A stretch of 64,000 nt of DNA from positions 62,001-126,000 of the forward strand of contig NZ_KQ040798.1 in assembly GCF_000971985.1 (NCBI RefSeq). The letters run 5' to 3'. The DNA is from Paenibacillus dauci. GTDB lineage: Bacteria; Bacillota; Bacilli; Paenibacillales; Paenibacillaceae. The notes beneath the pieces are model-generated. The model searched no databases. It saw only the letters and a list, made by a program, of their open reading frames with translations, and was not told where the DNA came from. The first letter of the stretch is position 1; every line of letters begins with the position of its first letter. Positions 16,973 to 26,578 of the stretch are shown in pieces. Both the position numbers and the translations under genes were made by a program.

Positions 16973-18061
16973 TTAATGTTCATACATATACTTACGAATC
17001 CAGCGGCTGTTCACCATGAAAAAGACACGCGTTAACGGGCCTTTACGCATGAGACGCCTGGAGACGGTTCGCACTTCCTGCTGCTCACTCACTTTGGGAT
17101 CCGATAAATACAAGGCTACCAATCCTTCGATAATCATGCGATGAAAAGAAGTTCCCGGAATACTGTTCACATCCCGGCGTGCCCAATCTACAATCTGTTC
17201 AATCCGTTCATACATCGTATCCGGCGAATCATAATAATTGCAGAAGTTCAGGTCACCACCACGGCGATCCTCTTCCTGGTCAATCACATAATCCAGCATA
17301 ATATGCAGACAGCATACATGCGGGAAGTAAGCGGAATAAACCTGCTTGGCACCTGTATCATCCAAACCGAAGCCGCTTGCGGCAAGAAACAGCATAAACA
17401 CACCCAGAGTCGATCCTGTCGCAGCAGCAAATTCATTCCATTGCAAATGAGGAGTACGGTATTTGTTCTCTTCCCACCAGTTAAGCAGGGCAGATTCTCT
17501 TAGCTCAGGAGCAATATGCTTGTGCACCTGCAAGTCACAATATAATCCTACCAGATCACGTACGTAAGGAAATACAGCATCATAATCAGGAAGCTTGCGT
17601 ATGTTCTGCTGGCAGGTTGTCACCAGCGCTTCCAGATAGCCTCCATCCTCCTGCTCACTACGCAGCCTGTAATAATTCACCGGCTGTGCATCCGGTGTAA
17701 CTGCGTCCAGCATCGACTGATGCAGCAGACGAAAGTCATCCGGGTCCATTGATGTACTGCGATCACACAGATTATCAAGATAATCACTAATGGTCTGAAA
17801 CGCGACGATCAACGGAAGCAGAATATGACGCTGGGATATGTTAGCCACCGCATAGATGGCTCCCCCTTCACAGTGAAACTGCTTGGTAGCGATACTTGCA
17901 AGCGCCTGTTTCCTGAGTTCCTCGTCCGGCATACGTTCTGCCATATTGCGCCAAACGTCCAGCTCCTGGCGTACCTCCGGCAAACCATACTTATAGACCC
18001 GCTTCATCAGTGAGATGGCATTGCGGGGAAACGGGTAACGACTTTGCATCATATCATTCAA
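16973..18061 (-). CDS. ytpB: YtpB-like tetraprenyl-beta-curcumene synthase (DUF2600)
   Basis: 362 residues if begun at TTG 18061, which has GGAGG 7 bases upstream and gives the family length (B. subtilis YtpB is 367). The frame is open to ATG 18181, also with a GGAGG, which would add 40 residues without family match. Conserved: F-H-C-E-G-G-A-I-Y near residue 65, D-Y-L-D-N-L-C-D near residue 97, and D-Y-V-I-D-Q-E-E-D-R near residue 270, acidic motifs of this large-terpene synthase family. The enzyme cyclises C35 prenyl diphosphate. pfkA starts 16 bases after its stop and is probably co-transcribed. Confidence 0.88.
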   Translation of the reverse strand: MNDMMQSRYPFPRNAISLMKRVYKYGLPEVRQELDVWRNMAERMPDEELRKQALASIATKQFHCEGGAIYAVANISQRHILLPLIVAFQTISDYLDNLCDRSTSMDPDDFRLLHQSMLDAVTPDAQPVNYYRLRSEQEDGGYLEALVTTCQQNIRKLPDYDAVFPYVRDLVGLYCDLQVHKHIAPELRESALLNWWEENKYRTPHLQWNEFAAATGSTLGVFMLFLAASGFGLDDTGAKQVYSAYFPHVCCLHIMLDYVIDQEEDRRGGDLNFCNYYDSPDTMYERIEQIVDWARRDVNSIPGTSFHRMIIEGLVALYLSDPKVSEQQEVRTVSRRLMRKGPLTRVFFMVNSRWIRKYMYEH

Positions 18062-18439
18062 TGGGCTGCCTCCACATGGTTGTCTGTTGAACCTATCTCC
18101 ATTATCATACATCATATTATTTACTCCCACAACGTGGCAACCCGTTTCGTCACACTGCGCCAAACCAGCTTTTCCAGTCATTTTCCTCCTTTTTACAGGG
18201 CTTGTGGGGAACGATAATCAAACCCACATTTTTCACAGGAAAAGTTAACAATAACTATTCAAATTAGTTGCTTTTGCAAGGAGCCATGATGAGAAAATCG
18301 AATTAAGCAACAATATACTCCAAATGTGAATTTGACGTTACACTGTACATAATTCTCTATTTTTTTTGCAATATCAATCCATTTCCATGGAAAAATATCC
18401 TTATGTGTAATTAGTAGTCCTCGTCATTAAAGCAGATGC

Positions 18440-18487
18440 AAGGATACCATACTGCTTCTGTCTACAGCAGAGGAGCATGGTATCCTT
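18440..18487 (-). terminator. terminator of the P450 gene
   Basis: AAGGATACCAT pairs with ATGGTATCCTT, extended by imperfect inner pairs. Between here and 18061 there is only the AT-rich upstream region of ytpB. Confidence 0.65.
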
Positions 18488-18511
18488 AACAATTTAGTGA
18501 TATTTTCCTGT

Positions 18512-19711
18512 TCAGAATCTGACAGGAAGTTGTTGTACACCATATACCATGGGACTCGGCAGCAGCCTGAGCGATTGTCCCTGCTGGGTATACAGATTCG
18601 GAAAACGATCCAGGAGTACATTTAAGGCAGTTCGTGCTTCCAGACGGGCCAAAGGAGCACCCAGGCAGAAATGCACCCCCATTCCAAAAGCCATATGAGG
18701 ATTGGGATGACGATCGATCCGGAACTGTCCAGCCTGTTCAAACTTGTACTCATCCCGGTTGGCTGATCCCATCCAGGCTGTAATCAGCTGATCTTTGCGA
18801 ATCATCTGGCCGCCCAGTTCTACATCGGCAATGGCTTTGCGCACCATACCTTGTATAGGAGAGCGATAACGAAGCGATTCTTCTATGGCCTGATCCAGTA
18901 GGCCAGGGTTGTCCACCAGCTGGCGCCAGCGTCCCGGTTCTTCAGTCAAACAAATGATGGTATTCCCGATTAAATTGGTGGTTGTCTCATTTCCGGCCAC
19001 GAGCAGCAGCAAGCAGAAGCTGAGTAAATGAGGCAAGTCCAACTTCTCTCCTTCTACCTCGGCAGTCAGCAGTGCAGAAACCAAATCCTGCTGTGGTTCT
19101 TGCCGCCGCTCAATAACCTTCATAAAATAACCATACAGCTCACGGGATGCCTGATTTTTGCGTGCTGCCAGCTGCTGCGGAGTTTCTTCCATGCCACTAA
19201 ATCCTTCGACCAGCGTATCTGACCAACCTTTAAATAGCTCGCGATCTTCCTCCCTTACACCCAGCAGCTCGGCAATAACTATCATGGGCAGTGGAAAAGA
19301 CAGATCACGGATTATATCCATACCTGCATCTGAATCTACACGATCAAGCAACTTATGGGTGATCTCGGCAATACGAGGTCCCATTGCTTCTACCGCTTTT
19401 GGTGTAAAAGCCTTATTCACAATAGAACGATATTTTTTGTGCTTGGGTGGGTCCATCATTAACAGCATATCGGAGTCCTGCCCACTCATTCCCCGCCGGG
19501 TCTGTGAGCTGAACGATTTATAATCGGACATGACCCGATGTACATCATCATAGAGGAACACATCCCAGCTTCGTCTCTCTTCATCATAATGAACCGGCGC
19601 TTGTCCACGCATCTGGCTGTACCATTCAAAGATAGAACCTGTCTCTTTAACACCTCGGGGTACAATCATATTTGGCGACAACATGGCGGATGCTTGATCC
19701 TTCGAATCCAT
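18512..19711 (-). CDS. cytochrome P450
   Basis: 399 residues, soluble bacterial type. The oxygen-binding helix contains A-G-N-E-T-T-T-N (about residue 243), the E-E-S-L-R (ExxR) motif lies near residue 281, and the heme loop F-G-M-G-V-H-F-C-L-G near residue 343 supplies the cysteine ligand. It resembles the CYP107-type enzymes of Bacillus, which oxidise fatty acids, steroids or polyketides; substrate unknown. No ferredoxin gene is adjacent, so redox partners must come from elsewhere. Upstream of the terpene synthase gene on the same strand, but separated by a terminator. Confidence 0.95.
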   Translation of the reverse strand: MDSKDQASAMLSPNMIVPRGVKETGSIFEWYSQMRGQAPVHYDEERRSWDVFLYDDVHRVMSDYKSFSSQTRRGMSGQDSDMLLMMDPPKHKKYRSIVNKAFTPKAVEAMGPRIAEITHKLLDRVDSDAGMDIIRDLSFPLPMIVIAELLGVREEDRELFKGWSDTLVEGFSGMEETPQQLAARKNQASRELYGYFMKVIERRQEPQQDLVSALLTAEVEGEKLDLPHLLSFCLLLLVAGNETTTNLIGNTIICLTEEPGRWRQLVDNPGLLDQAIEESLRYRSPIQGMVRKAIADVELGGQMIRKDQLITAWMGSANRDEYKFEQAGQFRIDRHPNPHMAFGMGVHFCLGAPLARLEARTALNVLLDRFPNLYTQQGQSLRLLPSPMVYGVQQLPVRF

Positions 19712-19977
19712 TACATTGGCCTCCTTGCTTACAAATGAAGATACGGCATGAGTCCATGACTTTGGTACACCGTTGTCTTTACTTGTACTGACCCGTAAGC
19801 GCTATCTTTGCAACATTTATTTGAGGATTTAATAAAATCAAACCGCGTAGTATGGCATACGTAAGTTCCGTAGATTTTGGGAAAAGGCTCATCAAAAATA
19901 AGCCTATTCTTACTTGTTCCTCAACCGGCTTCGAGTTACTTTTCGGTAATATATTATGTATACAAGATTTTGGGCAC

Positions 19978-20019
19978 AAAAAAAGCACAAGCTCCTTGCG
20001 AACAAGGAGTCTTGTGCTG
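19978..20019 (-). terminator. terminator of the cold-shock gene
   Basis: AGCACAAG and CTTGTGCT flank TCCTTG-N4-CAAGGA; the minus strand ends in seven T. The 260 bases between this and the P450 start contain no credible gene. Confidence 0.9.
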
Positions 20020-20086
20020 TAACTAACATATGGATGACTAATCTAAGATGTTCAATGTATAAGTGATCCGCTAACGGATATCAGTC

Positions 20087-20284
20087 TTATAATTTTACAA
20101 CGTTAGCTGCTTGAGGACCACGGTTACCTTCAGTAATATCGAACTCTACTGCTTGGCCTTCGTCCAAAGTTTTGAAGCCGTCGCCTTGAATTGCAGAGAA
20201 GTGTACGAATACATCTTCGCTACCTTCAACTTCGATGAAACCGAAACCTTTTTCTGCGTTGAACCATTTAACTGTACCTTTCAC
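20087..20284 (-). CDS. cspB: cold-shock protein, CspA/CspB family
   Basis: 65 residues with a GTG start preceded by AGGAGG at 8 bases. RNP1 (K-G-F-G-F-I) and RNP2 (V-F-V-H-F) are intact. It binds single-stranded RNA and DNA as a chaperone. Unlike many cold-inducible csp genes, its leader is short (about 38 bases from the promoter at 20330-20358), so it may be expressed constantly. Single gene with a strong terminator. Confidence 0.97.
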   Translation of the reverse strand: MKGTVKWFNAEKGFGFIEVEGSEDVFVHFSAIQGDGFKTLDEGQAVEFDITEGNRGPQAANVVKL

Positions 20285-20329
20285 GTAAACAACCTCCTAG
20301 AAATAGCGCCATCTATGACGCATGTCTGT

Positions 20330-20358
20330 ATTATATCGCAAACGATTTCAAAATGCAA
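20330..20358 (-). promoter_or_regulatory. sigma-A promoter of the cold-shock gene
   Basis: Minus strand TTGCAT (20358-20353), 17 bases, TATAAT (20335-20330). Confidence 0.7.
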
Positions 20359-20435
20359 CGAAGTTAAAGCGTTTTGATTTGCAATTCCCGGGGGCAAAGG
20401 GTATGATTTTAGCAAAAGAACAGGGAGCTAATGAA

Positions 20436-20666
20436 ATGATCAAAAAACATCAGATTTACAAAAAAGATAACTGGAACATGATGACTGTAGAGGTAAACGG
20501 ACGTGAACTGATCCTCCGTGAAATCTCCGATGAATGGGGCGAAGAAACACATAAATTCATCAGCCGTCCGGAGATGATGCAATGGGCAAGCGATCGTTTT
20601 CCCAAAGAAAAATTCGATAATGAAGCGGAATGGGAAGAACTGATGAACGCCTTCCGGGAGGTCTGA
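20436..20666 (+). CDS. small protein of unknown function
   Basis: 76 residues, soluble, rich in charged and aromatic residues (W-N-M-M-T-V, W-A-S-D-R-F-P). ATG 20436 is preferred because AGGGAG lies 9 bases upstream; the frame is open back to 20322. Not recognised. Its stop overlaps the Shine-Dalgarno of the next small gene, suggesting a two-gene unit. Confidence 0.6.
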   Translation: MIKKHQIYKKDNWNMMTVEVNGRELILREISDEWGEETHKFISRPEMMQWASDRFPKEKFDNEAEWEELMNAFREV

Positions 20667-20674
20667 TTCGCCGG

Positions 20675-20863
20675 ATGAATTATACTGCTATCGTTATTTT
20701 TATTATCCTTGCTTTCGTGCAGGGATTTGTATTGATTGCTTATAAGAATAGTATTCCGCCGCAGTTCAAGCGCTGGCTGGCGATTTTCGCCATTGTTATG
20801 CTGCTGCTGGCTTTTTTCCTGATGATCTGGGGATTATTGATGGCCGCCAATCCGGGTAAATAA
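20675..20863 (+). CDS. small two-helix membrane protein
   Basis: 62 residues with two hydrophobic segments (about 4-22 and 32-56) joined by a basic loop. GGGAGG lies 13 bases before ATG 20675, inside the end of the preceding gene. No family recognised. Confidence 0.6.
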   Translation: MNYTAIVIFIILAFVQGFVLIAYKNSIPPQFKRWLAIFAIVMLLLAFFLMIWGLLMAANPGK

Positions 20864-20964
20864 GAATATGCACATTTCATTATTAGAAGACATGAACGTT
20901 ATGAACATTCTATAACACAACACATAATGTTACATTACAACAACGATCTGAGGAGGAATTACTT

Positions 20965-22755
20965 ATGCAGGAAGTACTCAAACGCTCTGAAGCCTCACCG
21001 GAAAATTGCTGGAACCTGAACGATATGTTCGCAGACCAACAGGCCTGGGACCAGACTTATGACGAAGTAAAATCCATGCTGCCCGAAGCCGAGCAGCTGC
21101 AGGGCAAACTGAACACGGCAGAAGCAGTCAAATCCGCTTTTGAACTGGAAGACCGGGTCTCTCTTCAGGTCGAACGGTTATATGTCTATGCCCATATGCA
21201 TCAGGATGAAGATACAGCCAATCCTACATATCAGGCGCTGACCCAAAAAGCCAAAAAGCTGAGCGTAGATGCCAGTCAGGCTCTATCCTTTGTAACACCG
21301 GAGATTCTGGGTCTGTCCGACGACAAGCTGGATGAGCTGCTGAATGCTCCTGAACTGGAACCTTACCGCTTTACGCTGCAAGAGATGAAACGTGAGAAGG
21401 CCCATGTACTGACACAAGCTGAAGAAGCACTGCTCGCTCAGGTTGGTAACCTGTCACAGGCACCACAGACCATCTTTGGTATGCTGAACAATGCAGATCT
21501 GAAATTCCCGAATATCATTGATGAAAATGGCAATGAAGTGGAATTGACGCATGGCCGGTATATCCAGTTTCTGGAGAGCCCGCATCGCGAAGTACGCGAA
21601 CGTGCCTTCAAAGCTGTCTACTCCACCTACGCTCGTCAAAAAAACACAATCGCTGCTACACTGAGCGCCAATGTAAACAAAAACATCTTCTATTCTACCG
21701 TACGCAAGTATCCTTCTGTACTGGAAATGTCACTTTATGGTGATAATATTCCAAAAGAAGTCTATACCAACCTGATTGATACGATTCATGAAGGTCTGCC
21801 GATTATGCATCGCTATATGGCGCTGCGCAAAAAGCTGCTTGGTGTAGATGAGCTGCATATGTATGATCTGTTCGCTCCACTGGTAGAAGAATTCAAAATG
21901 GATATTACGTACGATGAAGCCAAAGCGATCGTAGCTGAAGGGCTTAAGCCGCTTGGTGAAGACTATCTCTCTTCCCTGAATAAAGGCTATAACGAAGGCT
22001 GGATTGATGTCTACGAAAACGAAGGTAAACGCACCGGTGCTTACAGTTGGGGCGCTTATGGTACTCATCCGTATGTACTGCTCAACCATAAGGATAATCT
22101 GAACAGCATGTTCACACTTGCTCACGAGATGGGTCATGCGCTTCATTCCTATTATTCGGATAATGCCCTTTCCTATCGGGATGCACAGTACACAATTTTC
22201 CTGGCGGAAGTGGCTTCGACAACCAATGAAGCACTGCTGATGGATTATCTGCTCAAGAAATCCACCGATCCAAAAGAAAAAATGTACCTGCTGACCTATT
22301 ATGCCGATCAGTTCCGGACTACCGTATTCCGCCAGACCATGTTTGCGGAATTCGAAATGCTGGTTCATGCACGGGCTGAAGCTGGAGATGCACTGACTCC
22401 GCAGGAACTGTCCAAAACCTACTATGATCTGAACGTGAAGTACCATGGTGAAGGTATGACCGTGGATCAGGATATTGAAATGGAATGGGCACGTATCCCC
22501 CATTTCTACAACAGTTTCTATGTATACAAATACGCTACAGGATTCTCCGCTGCAACCAGCTTCTCCAAACAGATTCTGGAAGAAGGACAGCCTGCTGTTG
22601 ATCGCTATCTGGGCTTCCTGAAAAGCGGTGGCAGTGACTATTCTATCAACATCCTGACCAAAGCTGGCGTAGATATGTCTACACCGGAACCGATTCGTGA
22701 AGCGATGAGTGTCTTTGAGAAACTGGTTAGCGAAATGGAAGAATTGGCGAAGTAA
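20965..22755 (+). CDS. pepF: oligoendopeptidase F (peptidase family M3)
   Basis: 596 residues, cytosolic. The zinc site H-E-M-G-H-A-L-H lies at about residue 389 with the third ligand glutamate about 25 residues later. It cuts short peptides of roughly 7-17 residues, a step of peptide recycling. The whole length is collinear with PepF proteins. GAGGAGG lies 8 bases before the ATG. Single gene. Confidence 0.96.
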   Translation: MQEVLKRSEASPENCWNLNDMFADQQAWDQTYDEVKSMLPEAEQLQGKLNTAEAVKSAFELEDRVSLQVERLYVYAHMHQDEDTANPTYQALTQKAKKLSVDASQALSFVTPEILGLSDDKLDELLNAPELEPYRFTLQEMKREKAHVLTQAEEALLAQVGNLSQAPQTIFGMLNNADLKFPNIIDENGNEVELTHGRYIQFLESPHREVRERAFKAVYSTYARQKNTIAATLSANVNKNIFYSTVRKYPSVLEMSLYGDNIPKEVYTNLIDTIHEGLPIMHRYMALRKKLLGVDELHMYDLFAPLVEEFKMDITYDEAKAIVAEGLKPLGEDYLSSLNKGYNEGWIDVYENEGKRTGAYSWGAYGTHPYVLLNHKDNLNSMFTLAHEMGHALHSYYSDNALSYRDAQYTIFLAEVASTTNEALLMDYLLKKSTDPKEKMYLLTYYADQFRTTVFRQTMFAEFEMLVHARAEAGDALTPQELSKTYYDLNVKYHGEGMTVDQDIEMEWARIPHFYNSFYVYKYATGFSAATSFSKQILEEGQPAVDRYLGFLKSGGSDYSINILTKAGVDMSTPEPIREAMSVFEKLVSEMEELAK

Positions 22756-22920
22756 GATGCTTCCTCCCCCTGAAAGTGATCTATTTCCAGCTTTTTATTC
22801 GTATCCTTTTTAATGATGCAAAATAAAACAAGCAGGAGATGTTTATGTTAGGTTCGAATACTTTATATAAGTGAATAGGGTGTTTACTGACCTTAGAACG
22901 ATCTCAAGGGGGGTATTACA

Positions 22921-23274
22921 ATGAAATTTCAATGGCTTTTAATTTTGGGACTAATTTTTGCGCTGATTATTGCGGTATTTGCCGTAATTAACGTAGATCC
23001 GGTACAGGTCAATCTGTTATTCGACATGGTACAGGTTCCTCTGATCCTGCTGATCCTTGGCTGTGCACTGGTAGGTGGTCTGATTGTAGGCTTTTACGGT
23101 ATCTATCGTCAGTATCGTCTGCAGCGTCAGATTAAGTCGCTTCAGGCTCAGGTTACCGAGCTGAGCAGCACTTCCGCAGCAAGCGATCGTACAGCTGCCA
23201 GTGATGTGAACTTTGATACGATGTACGACAAGACAGATGGTTCTTCATCTGATTTCTCCGAACGCAAATTATAA
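22921..23274 (+). CDS. LapA-like (DUF1049) membrane protein
   Basis: 117 residues. Two hydrophobic segments (about 5-24 and 38-62) flank N-V-D-P-V-Q-V-N-L-L-F, the conserved core of DUF1049. A predicted coiled coil (about 70-90) and an acidic, serine-rich tail follow. The family name comes from LapA of Gram-negative bacteria; in a monoderm the role is unknown. Strong GGGG-rich Shine-Dalgarno. A terminator follows. Confidence 0.82.
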   Translation: MKFQWLLILGLIFALIIAVFAVINVDPVQVNLLFDMVQVPLILLILGCALVGGLIVGFYGIYRQYRLQRQIKSLQAQVTELSSTSAASDRTAASDVNFDTMYDKTDGSSSDFSERKL

Positions 23275-23297
23275 TCCAGCTGTATTTCACTGTATGG

Positions 23298-23354
23298 AAA
23301 AATCCACTTGCTTGCCGGCAGTCTATACCTGCGCCGGAATGCAAGTGGATTTTT
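23298..23354. terminator. bidirectional terminator
   Basis: AAAAATCCACTTGC pairs with GCAAGTGGATTTTT, with an inner GCCGG/CCGGC-like pairing. Confidence 0.88.
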
Positions 23355-23427
23355 CATGACAATGACTTTATCTATTTTTCCCACATAATATCAACATAAA
23401 TAATTGATGCAAAAAAGGAGATCTCCC

Positions 23428-24465
23428 ATGTCTATTACTATCAATCGCGAATATGTATTATCCCTGCTGCATGAATTACTATCGACTCCAAGCCCTACCG
23501 GCTATACTCATCATCTGATTGAGCGACTGCGCGAAGAAGCTGACAAGCTGGGCGTGTCCACTTCCCTCAATCACAAGGGCGGTCTGATCATTACGCTGGA
23601 GGGTCACGACTCATCCCGTACTATCGGTCTTAGCGGTCATGTGGATACACTGGGCGCTATGGTACGATCCATCAAATCCAGCGGTACGATCCGTCTGAGT
23701 ATCGTAGGTGGGTTCAATATGAACAGTATTGAGAATGAATACTGTACGATCCATACCCGCAGCGGCAAAACGTATACCGGCACTATTCTGACGACCAAGC
23801 CATCGGTTCATGTATATGATAATGCTGATCAGCATAAACGCACAGAAGAGAATATGGAAGTACGCATTGATGAACTGGTATCTTCCAAGGAAGATGTAGA
23901 AAACCTGGGTATTATGGTCGGTGATTATATTTCTTTTGATGCGCGTCCGGTTATGACTTCAAGCGGATATGTGAAGTCCCGTCATCTGGATGACAAAGCC
24001 AGTGTAGCTGCATTGTTCGGACTGCTGGAATCAGCACATACTCATAACTGGAAGCCGGTCCATCGCGTACAGATCCTTATTTCCAATTATGAAGAAGTGG
24101 GTCATGGTGCTGCTTATATCCCGGGTGAAATTGATGAAATGATCGCGGTTGATATGGGTTGTATCGGTGATGACCTCAGCTGCAAAGAAACCGATGTCTC
24201 CATCTGTGTCAAAGATGCAACGGGTCCTTATGATTATCATATGACTGGCAAGCTGGCCGAACTGGCACGCGCAGAACAGATTCCATTTGCCCTGGATGTG
24301 TATCCTCATTACGGATCGGACGCTTCGGCTGCCCTGCGTGCCGGCAACAATATCCGCGCGGCACTGATTGGTCCGGGTGTGCATGCTTCGCATTCCATGG
24401 AGCGTACACACAGTGACGCAGTTATCAATACGGCGCGCTTGCTGGGAGCTTATATTACGGCTTAA
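23428..24465 (+). CDS. M42 family metallopeptidase
   Basis: 345 residues. Ligands and catalytic residues lie in G-H-V-D-T-L-G (first metal histidine), H-L-D-D-K-A-S (bridging aspartate), N-Y-E-E-V-G-H-G (catalytic glutamate), A-V-D-M-G and the late H-A-S-H-S-M-E-R. M42 enzymes are tetrahedral-complex aminopeptidases. AAGGAG lies 7 bases before ATG 23428; earlier in-frame starts overlap that site. Terminator follows. Confidence 0.94.
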   Translation: MSITINREYVLSLLHELLSTPSPTGYTHHLIERLREEADKLGVSTSLNHKGGLIITLEGHDSSRTIGLSGHVDTLGAMVRSIKSSGTIRLSIVGGFNMNSIENEYCTIHTRSGKTYTGTILTTKPSVHVYDNADQHKRTEENMEVRIDELVSSKEDVENLGIMVGDYISFDARPVMTSSGYVKSRHLDDKASVAALFGLLESAHTHNWKPVHRVQILISNYEEVGHGAAYIPGEIDEMIAVDMGCIGDDLSCKETDVSICVKDATGPYDYHMTGKLAELARAEQIPFALDVYPHYGSDASAALRAGNNIRAALIGPGVHASHSMERTHSDAVINTARLLGAYITA

Positions 24466-24512
24466 TCGTATATTTAATCAGGCTATAGGCTTATCTTCTT
24501 AAAAGATACCAT

Positions 24513-24574
24513 AAAGCCCCCTGGAATCTGCAACTTCTCTAAAAGAGAGGGGTATGCAGATTCCAGGGGGCTTT
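24513..24574. terminator. strong bidirectional hairpin
   Basis: A perfect 20-bp stem beginning AAAGCCCCCTGG, around a 22-base loop which itself can form CTCT/AGAG pairs. It lies between the convergent M42 and ABC-F genes. Confidence 0.88.
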
Positions 24575-24622
24575 GGTTATTTATAGTCTATTTTCGCTTG
24601 TATGCCACATGCCGCCGACTAA

Positions 24623-26578
24623 TTATCCCTGCTGTTCGATCTTCTCGGCAAGTTCATTTAGATAGGTCCAGCGCTCCATCAGACGCTCCATTTCCTGCTC
24701 AGCAGCTGTCTGTTGATTCATGAGTTCCTGCAAACGTACCGAATCGCTGAAAGAAGCTTCCATTTCTGTTGTGATGCGGCTCAGGTTCTGCTCGGCTGCT
24801 TCAATCATGCTGTCGATCTGCTCGTACTCGCGCTGTTCTTTGTAACTGAACTTGATCTTGTCGCGGGAAGAGCTGCGTTTGCCCGAATCAGCGCTATCAT
24901 TTGCAGCTGCAGAGTTGCTATTTTTAGCAGAAGCAGCGGTTGATGGGCCAGCTTGGTCATTCCATGCATCCATTTTGGCCAGATGGGCTGTACGTTCTTC
25001 ATACTCGCTGTAGTTACCGGCATGAATACTGACAACACCCTGTCCTTCAAAAGCAAAAATTTTGTCGCAGGTACGATCCAGGAAATAACGATCGTGAGAT
25101 ACAACCAGCACGACGCCCGGGAAATCATCCAGGTAATCTTCCAGTACAGTGAGTGTAGTAATATCCAGATCATTGGTAGGCTCATCCAACAGCAGCACAT
25201 TGGGTGCTCCCATTAATACGCGCAGCAGATACAGTCTGCGCTTCTCGCCACCGGACAGCTTGGCAATCGGAGTCCATTGGGCAGAAGGCGTGAACAGGAA
25301 GCGTTCCAGCATCTGGGAAGCGGTCACTGAACTGCCGTCCGATGTACTGACTACCTCTGCGACTTCCTTGATGTATTCGATCACCCGCATAGATTCATCC
25401 ATTTCCTGATGCTCCTGGGTAAAGTAGCCGAATTTGACAGTCTGACCAGCAATTACGCTGCCACTACTCGGAGTCAAACGGCCGGAAATCAGGTTCAGCA
25501 GCGTTGACTTGCCTCGTCCGTTGGGGCCGACAATACCGATCCGATCACCGGGTACCGCATGATAGCTCAGATCATGAATCAGTTCGCGTCCTCCCAGAGT
25601 GAGGGATACATGTTCCAGTTCGACAATCTGCTTGCCCAGTCGAGAGGAGACTGTCGATACCTGCATATTATCATCACGACGTCCGGGTGCATCGTTCTTG
25701 ATCTGCTCAAAACGATCAATACGAGCTTTTTGCTTGGTAGTACGGGCTTTGGCGCCGCGACGAATCCAGGCGAGCTCACGACGGAACAGATTCTGACGCT
25801 TGTCTTCGGCTGCTGCTTCACGTTCTTCCCGATCTGCTTTGAGCTCCAGATAGCGGGAATAGTTCGCTTCATACCGGTACAGTTGTCCATGATCCAGCTC
25901 CAGCATCACTGTTGCCACACGGTCGAGGAAGTAACGATCATGCGTGATCATTAGCAGTGCCCCGCGGCGTTTTTGCAAATATTGCTCCAGCCAGGTGACC
26001 GAATCATGATCGATATGGTTGGTCGGCTCATCGAGAATCAGCAGTTCGGCTGGCTGAATCAGTGCAGAAGCGAGAGCAACCCGTTTGCGCTGACCACCGG
26101 ACAATGTACCCATCAGGGCATCATAGCGACTAATTCCGAGCTTGGACAACACATTTTTGGCTTCACTTTCCAGTGACCAGGCATCCAGCCGATCCATATC
26201 CTGACTGATGCGTACCAAACGGTTCTGTACTTCTGTATCTTCGGGATGCAGGTCCAGCTGCTCCATTACATTCATATAAGCGCTGACTGTCTGCAGCTCT
26301 TCTCCGCCACCTTCGAATACCTGGCGCAGAACGGTTGCATTGGGATCATACGGCGGATTCTGAGCCAGATAGCGGATGCGTACGCTATTATTAACAACGA
26401 CATTACCACTATCGGGTTCTTCCAATCCGGCGATGATTTTGAGAAAAGTAGATTTCCCTGTACCATTTACACCGATAATACCGATCTTGTCCCGATCTTC
26501 CATTCCAAAAGATGCTTGATCAAATAATATTTTATCGCCAAAGCTTTTGCTTAGCGCTTCTACCGTCAATATATTCAT
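24623..26578 (-). CDS. ABC-F family ATPase (Uup/YfmR-like)
   Basis: 651 residues with two nucleotide-binding domains: G-V-N-G-T-G-K-S and L-S-G-G-Q in the first, G-P-N-G-R-G-K-S and L-S-G-G-E in the second, each with D-E-P-T-N. No membrane segments. The C-terminal 90 residues form a coiled coil, as in Uup and YfmR. ABC-F proteins act on ribosomes, relieving stalls or protecting from antibiotics. Its ATG overlaps the stop of the upstream TetR gene, so translation is coupled; this pairing suggests regulated expression. Confidence 0.93.
   Translation of the reverse strand: MNILTVEALSKSFGDKILFDQASFGMEDRDKIGIIGVNGTGKSTFLKIIAGLEEPDSGNVVVNNSVRIRYLAQNPPYDPNATVLRQVFEGGGEELQTVSAYMNVMEQLDLHPEDTEVQNRLVRISQDMDRLDAWSLESEAKNVLSKLGISRYDALMGTLSGGQRKRVALASALIQPAELLILDEPTNHIDHDSVTWLEQYLQKRRGALLMITHDRYFLDRVATVMLELDHGQLYRYEANYSRYLELKADREEREAAAEDKRQNLFRRELAWIRRGAKARTTKQKARIDRFEQIKNDAPGRRDDNMQVSTVSSRLGKQIVELEHVSLTLGGRELIHDLSYHAVPGDRIGIVGPNGRGKSTLLNLISGRLTPSSGSVIAGQTVKFGYFTQEHQEMDESMRVIEYIKEVAEVVSTSDGSSVTASQMLERFLFTPSAQWTPIAKLSGGEKRRLYLLRVLMGAPNVLLLDEPTNDLDITTLTVLEDYLDDFPGVVLVVSHDRYFLDRTCDKIFAFEGQGVVSIHAGNYSEYEERTAHLAKMDAWNDQAGPSTAASAKNSNSAAANDSADSGKRSSSRDKIKFSYKEQREYEQIDSMIEAAEQNLSRITTEMEASFSDSVRLQELMNQQTAAEQEMERLMERWTYLNELAEKIEQQG

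Noticed and set aside
19779-19988. 69-codon minus-strand frame between P450 and csp
   Set aside because: It begins inside the csp terminator hairpin and has no Shine-Dalgarno.
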